A stretch of 16,943 bases of DNA from Candidatus Scatomorpha stercorigallinarum (GTDB lineage: Bacteria; Bacillota_A; Clostridia; Oscillospirales; Oscillospiraceae). This document shows, in pieces, positions 1 through 8,500 of the stretch. The notes beneath the pieces are model-generated. The model made no database searches and had not been told where the DNA came from. It saw only the letters and a program-made list of their open reading frames with translations. Each line of letters begins with the position of its first letter. The stretch's first letter is position 1. The translations under genes and the position numbers were made by a program. The stretch lies in contig DVOV01000114.1 of assembly GCA_018713375.1 (NCBI GenBank), positions 1-16,943 on the forward strand. Reading direction: 5' to 3'.

Positions 1-1136
1 GCCTCATCGGAAATGCTCAGGCCGTGGTGGCTCTCCAGCCCCCGCTTGAGGGCGGAGAGCATCTTCTCGCAGTCGGCGAGGCCCGGCTCGGGCACGTTCA
101 CGGGCTGGAAGCGCCGCTCCAGCGCGGCGTCCTTCTCGATGTGCCGGCGGTATTCCTCCAGCGTGGTGGCGCCTATCACCTGGATCTCCCCGCGCCCGAG
201 GGCGGGCTTGATGATGTTGGCCGCGTCGATGGCCCCCTCCGCCGAGCCGGCGCCCACCAGCGTGTGCAGCTCGTCGATGAACACGATCACGTCCCCCGCG
301 CGGCGCACCTCGCGCAGCACGGCCTTGATGCGCTCTTCAAAGTCGCCGCGGTACTTGGTGCCGGCCAGCATGCTGGGCACGTCCAGCGTGACGATGCGCA
401 TCCCGCGCAGGCTGTCGGGCACCTCCCCGCGGGCCACGCGCTGGGCCAGCCCCTCGGCCACCGCCGTCTTGCCCACGCCCGGCTCGCCCACCAGCACGGG
501 GTTGTTCTTCGTGCGGCGGGAGAGGATCTGAATGACGCGCTTGATCTCCCGGTCGCGGCAGACCACAGGGTCCGTGCCGCCGCCGGCGGCCAGCTGCGTC
601 AGGTCGCGGCCATACTGGTCGAGCAGGCGCGTGTCCGCGTGACGCGCGGGATAGCGCAGCGGGCTCTGGCGCGTCTGGCGGCTGGGCTCGCCGTCCTGCG
701 GCGCGCCGAAAAGGGCCAGTATCTGCTCATAGAGCGCCTCCGGCTCCGCCCCCGCGCCGCAGACGAGGCCGTAGGCCGTGCAGTCCGGCGAGCGCAGCAC
801 GCCCATCAGCAAATGCTCCGTGCCCACATAGCCGTGGCCCAGGCGGCGCGCGTCCCTCGCCGCCTGCTCGATGGCCGAGCGGGCCTTCGGCGTCAGGCCC
901 TGGGCCGGCTCGCCGGGGGCGCCGCGGCCGCACTCCGCGGCCACCAGCCGCGTCAGCCGCGCGCTGTCCAGCCCGCAGCCGGCGAGCACGCGCGCGCCCA
1001 GGCTGCCCTCCTCCGCCGCCACGCCCAGCAGCAGGTGCTCGGTGCCCACATAGCTGTGCCCCAGCGCCGCCGCCGCGTCCCGGGCGGCGGTGATGGCCCC
1101 CGTGGCCCTCTCGGTGAATCTGCCGCTACCTTTCAT
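1..1136 (-). CDS. clpC: ATP-dependent Clp protease ATP-binding subunit ClpC, N-terminal 378 residues (3' end beyond window)
   Basis: Hexameric AAA+ unfoldase that feeds substrates to ClpP in the cytoplasm. Two N-domain repeats are visible, each carrying a [11 protein letters not shown] motif (about residues 26-36 and 100-110). The first AAA+ module follows: Walker A GEPGVGKT (217-224), Walker B VIVFIDE (283-289), pore-loop KYRGDFEER (261-269), sensor-1 GATT (322-325) and arginine finger RRF (341-343). The short linker between N-domain and AAA+ module, with YGRDLTQLA, fits ClpC rather than ClpB. The start is an ATG behind AAGGAGGAA at a 5-7 nt spacing. D2 and the C-terminus lie outside the window. 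The gene is divergent from ferredoxin. I see neither a CIRCE inverted repeat nor a CtsR-type direct repeat in the 227 bp upstream, and no mcsA/mcsB/ctsR beside its 5' end. It could be a ClpC paralogue, but family membership is firm. Confidence 0.94.
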   Translation of the reverse strand, partial: MKGSGRFTERATGAITAARDAAAALGHSYVGTEHLLLGVAAEEGSLGARVLAGCGLDSARLTRLVAAECGRGAPGEPAQGLTPKARSAIEQAARDARRLGHGYVGTEHLLMGVLRSPDCTAYGLVCGAGAEPEALYEQILALFGAPQDGEPSRQTRQSPLRYPARHADTRLLDQYGRDLTQLAAGGGTDPVVCRDREIKRVIQILSRRTKNNPVLVGEPGVGKTAVAEGLAQRVARGEVPDSLRGMRIVTLDVPSMLAGTKYRGDFEERIKAVLREVRRAGDVIVFIDELHTLVGAGSAEGAIDAANIIKPALGRGEIQVIGATTLEEYRRHIEKDAALERRFQPVNVPEPGLADCEKMLSALKRGLESHHGLSISDE

Positions 1137-1276
1137 GCCCATTCCTCCTTGCTGAGAGCTATAATGATAGCCTGTCCGGGGCGTGAATGCCCGCGAACGC
1201 AGTAAGTATTGCCCTCTCAGCCGGAAGATATAACCATCTGCCCCGCTGTGCGCGGGGGGAAATTCATAATTACTTA

Positions 1277-1304
1277 TTGATTTTTACGCCCGGTGTGCTA
1301 CAAT
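1277..1304 (+). promoter_or_regulatory. SigA-type promoter of the ferredoxin gene
   Basis: TTGATT (1277-1282), a 16-bp spacer and TACAAT (1299-1304), with a TG extension one base upstream of the -10. It lies 60 bp upstream of the ferredoxin ATG, so the transcript start is expected near 1311. Confidence 0.7.
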
Positions 1305-1363
1305 ACAGCCATACAGGCCTGTGAAGGGCCCCGTATAAATATGCTCTGAATGGAGGATGGAAC

Positions 1364-1534
1364 ATGGCTTACGTTATCACTGATGATTGCGTCTCCTGCG
1401 GCACCTGCGCTGCCAACTGCCCCGTCGAGGCCATCGACATGGGCGATGACAAGTACGTCATCGACCAGGACAAGTGCATCGGCTGCGGCACCTGCAAGGA
1501 GAACTGTCCTGCTGACGCCATCGCTGAGAACTGA
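1364..1534 (+). CDS. 2[4Fe-4S] clostridial-type ferredoxin (56 aa)
   Basis: Small low-potential electron carrier of anaerobic metabolism (partners such as hydrogenases or PFOR are not in the window). The 56-residue product has two canonical CxxCxxCxxxCP cluster motifs: C9, C12, C15, C19-P and C38, C41, C44, C48-P. It is the size of classical clostridial ferredoxins and nearly two-fold symmetric. The start is the ATG at 1364 behind GGAGG (1352-1356). Codon usage is biased to C-ending codons (GAC, ATC, TGC), as expected for a highly expressed gene. It has its own consensus promoter and a GC-rich hairpin immediately after the stop, so it is probably monocistronic with some read-through into the methyltransferase gene. 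Confidence 0.95.
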   Translation: MAYVITDDCVSCGTCAANCPVEAIDMGDDKYVIDQDKCIGCGTCKENCPADAIAEN

Positions 1535-1549
1535 TCGGCGTTACGCTCC

Positions 1550-1580
1550 GCCCCGCCGCGTGACTGTTGCGCGGCGGGGC
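1550..1580 (+). terminator. Strong GC hairpin behind ferredoxin
   Basis: An 11-bp perfect stem (1550-1560 pairs with 1570-1580; core CCCCGCCGCG) closes a 9-nt loop. The tract after it is ACTTCTATAT, not a clean U-run. It is therefore either a weak or partial terminator, or an mRNA-stabilising 3' hairpin on the ferredoxin transcript. Confidence 0.6.
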
Positions 1581-1627
1581 ACTTCTATATGTACGGAAAG
1601 GCGCTTTTGCGGAGAAGGGAGGAGGCC

Positions 1628-2344
1628 ATGGCCCTGTCCGAACTCTGGCCCGGTGGGCCGCTATTCGACCCCGGCGGCGGCATGCCGCTGGGCATGGACA
1701 GCCTGCTGCTGGCGGACTTCGCCCGCCCCGCCCGGGGCCGGGCGCTGGAGCTCTGCTGCGGCGCCGCCGCCGTGACGCTGCTGCTGCTCAGCCGGATGCC
1801 GGGGCTGGAGGCGGACGGCGTGGAGCTGTTGCCTGCCGCCGCGCGCTCGGCGGAGCGCAACCTGGCCGCCAACGGCCTTGAGCGGCGCGCGCGGGTGATC
1901 TGCGGCGACATCCGCGCCCACCGCGCGCTGCTGAAGGCGGGGGCTTACTCGCTCTGCGTCTGCAACCCGCCCTATTTCCCGGCCGGCAGCGGCCGCGCGA
2001 GCAGCGACCGCGCCCGCGCGCTCGCCCGCTCGGAGATGGAGTGTACGCTCGCGGACGTGCTCGACGCCGCGGCCTGGTCGCTGCGGACGGGCGGGGCCTT
2101 CTGCGTGGTGCACCGCCCGGAGCGCCTGGCGGAACTGATGGCGCTGATGCGCGCGCACGCGCTGGAGCCCAAGCGCCTGCGCCTGGTGCAGAGCACGGCG
2201 GCGAGCGCGCCCAGCCTGGTGCTGGCCGAGGGCCGCCGCGGCGGCGCGCCCGGGCTGAAGATAGAGCCGCCGCTGATCGTCCGCACGGACTCGGGCGGCG
2301 AGAGCGCGGAATACCGCCGCATATGTCACAGGGGGGATACATGA
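1628..2344 (+). CDS. trmN6: TrmN6-like tRNA (adenine-N6) methyltransferase (YabB family)
   Basis: SAM-dependent class I methyltransferase of the COG4123 family. E. coli TrmN6 methylates A37 of tRNA1(Val); the Bacillus relative is YabB. The 238-residue product has a SAM-binding motif I in glycine-poor form (ALELCCGAA, 39-47), an acidic motif-II region (DGVEL, 63-67), D94 in ICGDI, and the N6-adenine signature NPPYF (113-117). The start at 1628 is chosen because AGGGAGGAGG sits directly before it. An in-frame ATG at 1589 lies next to the preceding hairpin and has no Shine-Dalgarno. The stop overlaps the rsmI start as ATGA, so the two are translationally coupled, matching the conserved Firmicutes yabB-rsmI neighbourhood. 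No separate promoter is evident, so transcription may come from the ferredoxin promoter or the 48-bp gap. Exact tRNA target is inferred from family only. Confidence 0.88.
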   Translation: MALSELWPGGPLFDPGGGMPLGMDSLLLADFARPARGRALELCCGAAAVTLLLLSRMPGLEADGVELLPAAARSAERNLAANGLERRARVICGDIRAHRALLKAGAYSLCVCNPPYFPAGSGRASSDRARALARSEMECTLADVLDAAAWSLRTGGAFCVVHRPERLAELMALMRAHALEPKRLRLVQSTAASAPSLVLAEGRRGGAPGLKIEPPLIVRTDSGGESAEYRRICHRGDT

Positions 2345-3177
2345 TGCCGGGAACGCTCACGCTGGTGGGCACGCCCATCGGCAACCTGGGGGACTTTTCG
2401 CCCCGGGCGCGCCGCGCGCTGGAGGAGGCGGACTTCATCGCCGCCGAGGACACGCGCGTCACGCTGCGGCTGCTGAACTATTTCGGAATAAAAAAGCCGC
2501 TCGTCAGCTACTTTGAGCACAACAAGTACCAGAGCGGGGACAAAATATTGCAGCGCATCCTCGCCGGCGAGAACTGCGCGCTGGTGACGGACGCGGGCAT
2601 GCCCGCCGTCTCCGACCCCGGCGAGGAGCTGGTGGCGCTCTGCGCGCGCGAGGGCGTGGCCGTCACCGCCGTGCCGGGCCCCAGCGCGGTGGTGACGGCG
2701 GTGGCCCTTTCCGCCCTGCCCGCGGGGCGCTTCACCTTCGAGGGCTTCCTCTCCACCTCCGGCAGGAGCCGCGCGGAGCATCTGGAGGAGCTGAAGGGCG
2801 AGCGGCGGACGATGGTGTTCTACGAAGCGCCGCACAAGATAGCGAAAACGCTCGCCGACCTGGCCGCCGCGCTGGGCGCTGGGCGCGAGGTGTCCCTCTG
2901 CCGGGAATTGACGAAGATGCACGAGGAGGTCATCCGCACGACGCTGGGCGAGGCCGCGGAGCGCTACGCCGCCGAGCCGCCGCGCGGCGAGTTCGTGCTG
3001 GTGGTGGCCGGCGCGCCGGAGCCGGCGCGGCCGCAGATGGACGAGCAGGCGGCCCTCGAGCTCGTTTGCCGCTACCGCGCCGAGGGCCTCTCGCTCAAGG
3101 ACGCGGCAAAAAAAGCCGCCGCCGAGAGCGGCTTCAAGAGGAATGACCTGTATTCCCGCGCGCTGAAGGAGGAATGA
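2341..3177 (+). CDS. rsmI: 16S rRNA (cytidine(1402)-2'-O)-methyltransferase RsmI
   Basis: Ribose methylation of C1402 in the decoding centre, using SAM. The 278-residue length is normal for the family. Signature segments of the tetrapyrrole-methylase fold are present: TPIGNLGD (11-18), AAEDTR (34-39), VTDAGMPAVSDPG (about 82-94), VPGPSA (about 119-124), FYEAPHK (about 161-167) and CRELTK (about 188-193). The C-terminal HTH-like tail ends with KDAAKKAA...RNDLYSRAL, typical of full-length RsmI. The start is the ATG at 2341 that overlaps the upstream stop codon (ATGA); a second ATG follows at 2344. GGGGGG lies 5 nt before. It is the last gene of the modification operon and is followed by a palindromic repeat and a hairpin. 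Confidence 0.95.
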   Translation: MMPGTLTLVGTPIGNLGDFSPRARRALEEADFIAAEDTRVTLRLLNYFGIKKPLVSYFEHNKYQSGDKILQRILAGENCALVTDAGMPAVSDPGEELVALCAREGVAVTAVPGPSAVVTAVALSALPAGRFTFEGFLSTSGRSRAEHLEELKGERRTMVFYEAPHKIAKTLADLAAALGAGREVSLCRELTKMHEEVIRTTLGEAAERYAAEPPRGEFVLVVAGAPEPARPQMDEQAALELVCRYRAEGLSLKDAAKKAAAESGFKRNDLYSRALKEE

Positions 3178-3223
3178 CCCAAACTGTGTTTGGATGCGGA
3201 TGCGCTGCGCGCCGCTCCACTTT

Positions 3224-3300
3224 CAGCAAGCCCAGGCCTCCCCTGCCGCGCAGGGGAGGTGGCCGTGCGCCGAAAGTTTGCGCATCTTACCAAAGAAACC
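3224..3300 (+). repeat. Single-arm copy of a dispersed palindromic element
   Basis: The segment starts CAGCAAGCCCAGGCCTCCCC, contains the hairpin CCTCCCCTG-ccg-CGCAGGGGAGG, continues GGTGGCC and then TTTGCGCATCTTACC. The same string of modules occurs twice, head to head, at 10713-10890. It occupies most of the 340-bp non-coding gap between rsmI and the first lipoprotein gene; I see no gene there. The hairpin at 3315 follows directly. Confidence 0.75.
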
Positions 3301-3314
3301 CAACCCCTGGCGCC

Positions 3315-3340
3315 GGAACGGGATGGATCCCGTTCCTCCT
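3315..3340 (+). terminator. Perfect 10-bp hairpin, probable rsmI terminator or member of a hairpin family
   Basis: GGAACGGGAT (3315-3324) pairs perfectly with ATCCCGTTCC (3327-3336); the downstream tract is TCCTTTAAAAA. The core CGCCGGAACGG is shared with the terminator hairpins at 12601 and 13354. Termination strength is uncertain because the U-tract is poor. Confidence 0.5.
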
Positions 3341-3436
3341 TTAAAAACCGGACCCGCTGGGCTTCGGATTTGTTTTTGCTGGGCTGCACGGCGCACACGC
3401 GCCGGCCTGATTTATATGCAGTTGACTTTCCCATAC

Positions 3437-3465
3437 TTGTTTTTTAACGCAAATCTTATTATAAT
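3437..3465 (+). promoter_or_regulatory. Promoter of the lipoprotein pair
   Basis: A perfect -10 TATAAT (3460-3465) lies 17 bp after a weak -35 TTGTTT (3437-3442). A TTGACT at 3422-3427 is too far from this -10 to be its partner. The transcript start is expected near 3472, giving a leader of about 45 nt. Confidence 0.6.
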
Positions 3466-3517
3466 GAGATAACGATGAGACCCGTTTTAAGCGGTCAACG
3501 CCAGGGGAGGTGTGGTC

Positions 3518-3940
3518 ATGAAAAGAAGAGGGGCCATAATACTCACAGCGCTTGCTCTCTCGCCCACGCTGTTGTCCGGCTGCGCCGCCTGGTACGGATA
3601 CAACGTGCCGGATACGGCTGTTGGGGAGCACGGCGTTATGACCGGGGTGCTCGCAGACAAACTGGAGCAGCTTCACTTTGTTTTGCTCAACCACGAAGAC
3701 AACAGATGGTACCTGTTCAAGCTGGGCTACGGCGGTGGCCCCTATGATCTCGATGATTTTGAGATCGGCGACGAGCTGTACATAGAATACTATATGGAGG
3801 AGAACGACGGCATACCATGGAGCAGTTGCGTGGAAATAATGCCTCTGGAAGAATACGAAGCGAATCGGGAGCGGGTCGATGCGAAGCGCGCTGAGACCTA
3901 CGCACGTCAAAGGGGCGATCGTGAGGAGGGGAGACCATGA
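3518..3940 (+). CDS. Predicted small lipoprotein, function unknown (140 aa)
   Basis: I do not recognise a family. The N-terminus MKRR plus a hydrophobic stretch and lipobox LSGC (cysteine 22) marks a lipoprotein signal, so the mature protein is anchored to the outer face of the membrane. The remaining ~118 residues contain HFVLLNHEDNRWYLFKLG and a stretch ending GDELYIEYYMEEN, which look like a small beta-barrel or OB-type fold, followed by a charged, probably helical tail (EANRERVDAKRAETYARQR). Start: ATG at 3518 behind AGGGGAGG; an in-frame GTG two codons earlier overlaps the Shine-Dalgarno and is less likely. Its TGA overlaps the next start (ATGA). Codon use here is less GC-extreme than in neighbouring genes, so acquisition is possible but unproven. 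Confidence 0.75.
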   Translation: MKRRGAIILTALALSPTLLSGCAAWYGYNVPDTAVGEHGVMTGVLADKLEQLHFVLLNHEDNRWYLFKLGYGGGPYDLDDFEIGDELYIEYYMEENDGIPWSSCVEIMPLEEYEANRERVDAKRAETYARQRGDREEGRP

Positions 3941-4437
3941 TAAAACGAAGTAATATCAAACTGCCCGCGCTGCTTTTGGCGCTGATGTTCGTCCTTTTAC
4001 CAGGCTGCGCAGAGACGGGAACGGCCGAAATATCCGAAGATGTATATGCCGCCGCCGGGGACGGGCAGATCGTGGATATACGCGACCGGTATACTGCTGA
4101 TGGAGAGCTTCACGGCAGCGATGCCGGCGCGCCCGTTCAGACCCTGCTGCTGGATAACGCGGAGGACAACGAACGGGTGTCATCCGAAGCCCTGTTTGAG
4201 ATATCCGAGGACGCGAACACGCGCCTGGGCATTACGGCCAGTTGGCGTCAATCAGGCGAAACACTGTATGTAGGCGTCGCCAGCGCCGAGGGAACTATAT
4301 ATGCGTTAGGGCTCACGAGCGGCGCGGCCCATGGCATTATAGACCTGTCCGGCTTGCCGGCCGGCGAATACGCCGTCACCATGTTCAGCAGCAACGATGC
4401 GGACGTGTTTGCCTCGTTGAGTTATCAGATCGCCTGA
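3937..4437 (+). CDS. Predicted lipoprotein with a beta-sandwich-like C-terminal domain (166 aa)
   Basis: No named family recognised. The signal peptide has a long hydrophobic core and a LPGC lipobox (cysteine 24), then an acidic spacer. From about residue 70 the pattern is beta-rich: LYVGVASAEGTIYALGLTSG, then IDLSGLPAGEYAVTMFSSND. The PAGEYAVTM strand-turn-strand is the kind of motif seen in small secreted beta-sandwich domains that bind or package ligands; this is inference only. It is translationally coupled to the upstream lipoprotein (4-nt overlap, Shine-Dalgarno GAGGAGGGGAG inside that gene), so the two probably act together at stoichiometric levels. Confidence 0.75.
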   Translation: MIKRSNIKLPALLLALMFVLLPGCAETGTAEISEDVYAAAGDGQIVDIRDRYTADGELHGSDAGAPVQTLLLDNAEDNERVSSEALFEISEDANTRLGITASWRQSGETLYVGVASAEGTIYALGLTSGAAHGIIDLSGLPAGEYAVTMFSSNDADVFASLSYQIA

Positions 4438-4515
4438 CGATATTCGGCCGGGCAGGCAAACCTTGACGTTATCCTGCCGTATCCTGTCCTAAACGGGAGA
4501 AAGGGAGGGTGCGCG

Positions 4516-5343
4516 ATGAAAAGGACGATGGCATGGTTAGTGCTGGCAGCTGTGCTGCTCTCTGCCTGCGGGGCGGAAGCCGCGCCCGCGCCGGCCGCGG
4601 CCGGGACGCCGGCGCCGACGGCGGCGCCGGAGGGCGCGGAGCCCACGCCGCCCGCCTCCACGCCTGCCGGGTATGCGGAGCCCACAGCGGCCCTTATCTT
4701 GCGCCGTGGGAGCGAACCCGCCTGGCGCTACGACCTCTCGGAGCAGGATCTCGACGCCCTCTGCGCGGCCGTCGCGGGCATCGTGCGCCTGGATGAGACG
4801 GAGCGGCCGGAGTACGACGAGGCCCGCGATGAGTTCACGCAGCCGCCGCGGCTGTACAGCGTCTACTTTGCCTATGAGGAATATGACGAGCGCGCACACC
4901 CGCGGGATATCGATATATTCTACGGCGGGACGGTCATGTTCGACAACGTGTGCTATGCCTGCGAGGCCGGGAGCATCGACACCGGGCTGCTGGAGGAGCT
5001 GCTCGCCGCGCGGGTGAGCGTGAAGAAGGACCCGGCGCTGATCGAGGAGGCGGAGGCGTTCCTGCGCGCCGACTTCGCCGCGGCGGCAGAGGGCTGCGAG
5101 ATAGAAGCCCTGGAATATGACGCGGAGATGGACGCGTATTTCACGGACGTGGCGTCGCATGTGTTCCACGGCGCGCCGGCGGAGGGCATCGACAAGGGCA
5201 GCCTTGTCACCCTGCGCTTTGAATACAGCGGCGGCGCCGGCACGGCCTACCGCGGCATTGGGCCGGGGACGGAGGCCGCGCTGGTGCTGATAAAGACGGA
5301 CGAAGGCTGGTCGGTCATGAACTGGGCCGAGATCAGGAGCTGA
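4516..5343 (+). CDS. Predicted lipoprotein with Ala/Pro/Thr-rich linker (275 aa)
   Basis: No family recognised. MKRTMAWLVLAAVLLSAC is a clean lipoprotein signal (LSAC, cysteine 18). Residues 19-52 form a low-complexity A/P/T/E linker that would hold a globular domain away from the membrane. The globular part (about 55-275) has two apparent sections: one around YSVYFAYEEYDERAHPRDI, and a C-terminal section with an acidic DFAAAAEGCEIEALEYDAEMDAYFTDV helix-strand region (quoted in pieces) ending in VLIKTDEGWSVMNWAEI. That ending resembles the closing strand of NTF2/DUF4829-like secreted domains; this is only a resemblance. Start: ATG at 4516 behind GGGAGGG. It lies 78 bp after the previous lipoprotein with a possible weak TTGACG -35 in the gap, so it may be co-transcribed or independent. 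Confidence 0.78.
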   Translation: MKRTMAWLVLAAVLLSACGAEAAPAPAAAGTPAPTAAPEGAEPTPPASTPAGYAEPTAALILRRGSEPAWRYDLSEQDLDALCAAVAGIVRLDETERPEYDEARDEFTQPPRLYSVYFAYEEYDERAHPRDIDIFYGGTVMFDNVCYACEAGSIDTGLLEELLAARVSVKKDPALIEEAEAFLRADFAAAAEGCEIEALEYDAEMDAYFTDVASHVFHGAPAEGIDKGSLVTLRFEYSGGAGTAYRGIGPGTEAALVLIKTDEGWSVMNWAEIRS

Positions 5344-5429
5344 ACTGGCGAGCTCAAAGCCCGCCGCGGCGGCAGCCGGGGCGGTACTCGGCCCTGTTTC
5401 TGGTGCTCGCGCCGGACGGCCACGTCAAG

Positions 5430-5468
5430 TTGACTTTGGATGATTTGATGATAATATCCTGTTATAAT
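5430..5468 (+). promoter_or_regulatory. Promoter region of the FtsX-type exporter operon
   Basis: TTGACT (5430-5435) is followed at 16 bp by TAATAT (5452-5457). A perfect TATAAT (5463-5468) lies 11 bp lower but has no good -35. The area (5462-5487) is also partly palindromic, with TTATAA at both ends, which could be an operator. Which -10 is used cannot be decided by eye. The rest of the 201-bp gap holds a CCGCCGCGGCGG palindrome (about 5362-5373) but no gene. Confidence 0.5.
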
Positions 5469-5544
5469 TGAATGGAATAGTTATAAAGATCCACGACCGC
5501 CGCCTTCGGAAGCGCGCATTCCTTTTGAGAAAGGGGAGACCTGG

Positions 5545-8500
5545 ATGAAGCGAAAGCTCTTTTGGAGATCTGTCCTCCGCCGTCCGCTGGCGGCGGTCCT
5601 GATCCTGCTGCTTTTGGGCGCCGCCGCGCTGGGCGTGGGTGAAAAGTTCACGGAATACAGCGCGGTCTCCTCGCAGGTAGACGCCCTCAACGACTATTAC
5701 CGCCCCATCGGGCAGCTGGTCAGCACCGACGGGGATGTCGGCGCCGGGGCGGAACTGATCTCCTCCAGCGCCTATGTGGATTTTTCTGACACGCGGCGCT
5801 ATGTCGCCGGCGTCCTGGACGGGCTGTATAACGCGGACATCGACGGCAACTCGAGCGACCGCGAGGGCATCGGCGTGAATGTGAGCGAGATACTCGCATA
5901 TGCCGAGCTGCTTTCAAAGGAGCGCAGCGCCGGGGGCGGATATGAGTATATGTTCCGCATCACCGAGCCTGTGTACGGCTATCCCGAGCGCGTGGGCGAG
6001 AAAATGAGGCTGCTGATGTACCACGCGGACGACGGCGACGAGGCCTTCGTACTGGAGGACGCCGCGCTGGAGGTGGGCGGCGTCTATCTCGTGCGGGCGT
6101 ATTATCACAAAAACTCGTACATTACCGGCATCGACATCGACTATACCCTCCGCCGCGCCGAGCCCGGCGGCCGGTGGTTCCTCACCGAGGCCGAGGGCAG
6201 GGAGCTGCTGCCCTCCCTGCTGGGCGATGAGGAGGAGATCCAGGAGCTGAACCGGCACAGCATGATGGTGGTGGGCACGGCGGACATGCGGAAGATGCCT
6301 TATGTGCAGGAGAGCTCCCATTATTATTACCTGGAAGAGGGGCGCTGGCTGGACGATGAAGATCAGGCCGCGGCAAACCCCGTCTGCGTAGTGCACGTCG
6401 GCTTTGCACAGACGCGCGGGCTTTCTTTGGGCGATGAGATCACCCTGACCCTCCGCGACATACCCGAGACGCATGTGGGCTACATCACCTCCGATTTTAA
6501 GGACAGCTATGACACCTACCCGACAAAGACCCTGACGCTGAGCATCGTCGGGATATATGGCACCCTGTCGCCTAATCCCGTACAGCTTACGAGCGTGACG
6601 AATTACCTCTATATCCCGGACAGCGTTATGCCCGAGGGCTTTGGCACGGGCGACGGGGAGGTCTCCGACTCCTCCTACAGCTTCCTGCTGAACTCCCCTG
6701 CGGACAAGGAGGCATTCCTGACGGAGACCCGCCCGGGCTTGCTTGAGCTGGGCCTGGATGTGCAGTTTATAGAGCGGGACTGGGAGACCTTTGCCGCGGC
6801 GTCCGACTCCCTGAAGGGCTCGGCGCTGAGCGGGCTGCTCCTCTATGGGGCGCTCTTCCTGACCGTGGCGGCGGTGTGCGCCTTCGTCTACGCCCACCAG
6901 CGCGCCAGGGAGATCGCCATTGCGCGCGCCCTCGGGATGCCGGCGGCGGAAACGCTGCTGGGGAGCTTTGCGCCCTACGCCCTGCTGGCGGCCGTGGGCA
7001 TCTTTGCCGGCTCCTGCCTTGCCCGCTACATTGCAGTGGAGCAGATCGTTTCGAAATTGGAGGAAATCTCACCTGAACCGGTGGCCGTTCCGCCGGGGAC
7101 AAGCCTTGTGCTCATAGGGCTTTTGCTGCTGCTTGTGACTGTGCTGCCCGCATTCCTGGGCCTTCGCCGCAGCACGAAACGGAGCGTGCTGGAGGTCCTG
7201 CAGGGCGGGGCGGCGCGCCCGCGGGCAGATGCCGCGGCGGCCTTTCCGGCAGAGCCCAAAGAGCCGCAGCCCTCTCCGGCGGCGGGCGCGATCGTCGCGC
7301 CAGCGGAACAGCTCCGGAAGAAGCGCCGGGGGAGCGGCGCGGCGCTGGCGAGGTTTACGGCGCGCTACGCCCTGCGCTCGCCCTTGCGCACGGCGCTGTA
7401 CATATGCACGGCGCTGCTCTTCGGCGTATCTCTCGCGGTCATCCAGCAAAACCTGAGCCGGGCCTCGTCGGAGATCGACGCGCTCTATGAGACTGTGCAG
7501 GTCAGCGCGGAGATCGTAAAGACTGACCCCACATCCTCCGTATCGGACGGGAGCGGGAAAAGCGGCGGGTTTATCTCGCAGGAGGCCGTCGAACGACTGC
7601 TGGACACCGGATTTTTCTCCGGCTGCTACACCGAGGCGGTGGAGAACGACGCGAGATTGATGCTTTCCCAGCCTGGCGGCAAGATCCTGCATCAGGCAAA
7701 CGATCTGACGCTCCTGATGCCGTCGAACGAAAAGGATCTCCTCGCTCAGACGGGGAACAGCATGGAGATCGAGTATTTTCCGCCCTTTGACGGCTCCATC
7801 TTTTCCGAGGACGTATATGGGGAGACGAACGAGCTGGGAATGCCCGCCCATGAGCTTCCTGTTATCCTGCCCCGTGTGCTCTACGAGTCCTGGAACGTTA
7901 CCGGCGGCTCGTACTTTATACTGGTGGGCGACGGAGGCAAAGCCGTCACTGTGAGCGTTGCCGGAGTGTACGACGGCTACTATACCGGCGTTGCCTCGAT
8001 GAACACGGCCTTGATGCCCGCCGGAGCGGCGCAGTGGATCGGCGTACAGTCGCTCTCATATATAAAGGCGAATTTTGAAGTTGACCGCGCCAGGAACAGG
8101 GAGCTCTCGCAGCTTTCGGCGGAGGCGGACGAGATCGTCTCAAGCCCCGCGGCGGGAAAACTGCCGCTGTCCTTCCTCCTTTGGGACGAGGAGCTGCGGG
8201 AGGCCATAGGCCCCCTCAACGAAAACGTGGAGGTGCTGGAGCTTCTCTACCCGCTGGTGCTGCTGATCTCGGCGTTGACGGCGGCGGGGCTCACGGCGCT
8301 TTTGCTGGTGCAGCGCACTAAGACGGCGGCGCTGCTGCGTGTCATCGGCGTCTCGCGCATCCAGGCGCGCTGCGTACTGGGCGCGGAGCTGCTGCTGCCC
8401 GCGCTGGCGGGAGAGGCGATCGTGCTGCTGGCGCTGGCGGCCATCTTCCCCCTGGTCGGGTTTGGCAGCATGGCGGAGGGCGCGGCCGTCTATTTGTTGG

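Noticed and set aside
24..1205. 393-codon open frame antisense to clpC
   Set aside because: It is the complement of a strongly conserved AAA+ gene in GC-rich DNA; composition is Arg/Ala/His-rich without domain motifs.
1589..1627. Earlier ATG for the TrmN6-like gene adding 13 residues
   Set aside because: It lies next to the preceding hairpin with no Shine-Dalgarno, while ATG 1628 has AGGGAGGAGG.
5380..5470. Stretch translating as RYSALFLVLAPDGHVKLTL before the exporter gene, possible gene remnant
   Set aside because: Short, no homologue recognised, and it runs straight into promoter-like sequence; chance translation cannot be excluded.
5914..6897. 327-codon open frame antisense to the FtsX-type permease
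   Set aside because: No start signal, no recognisable motif, and fully overlaps a well-supported transporter gene; explained by GC-biased third positions.
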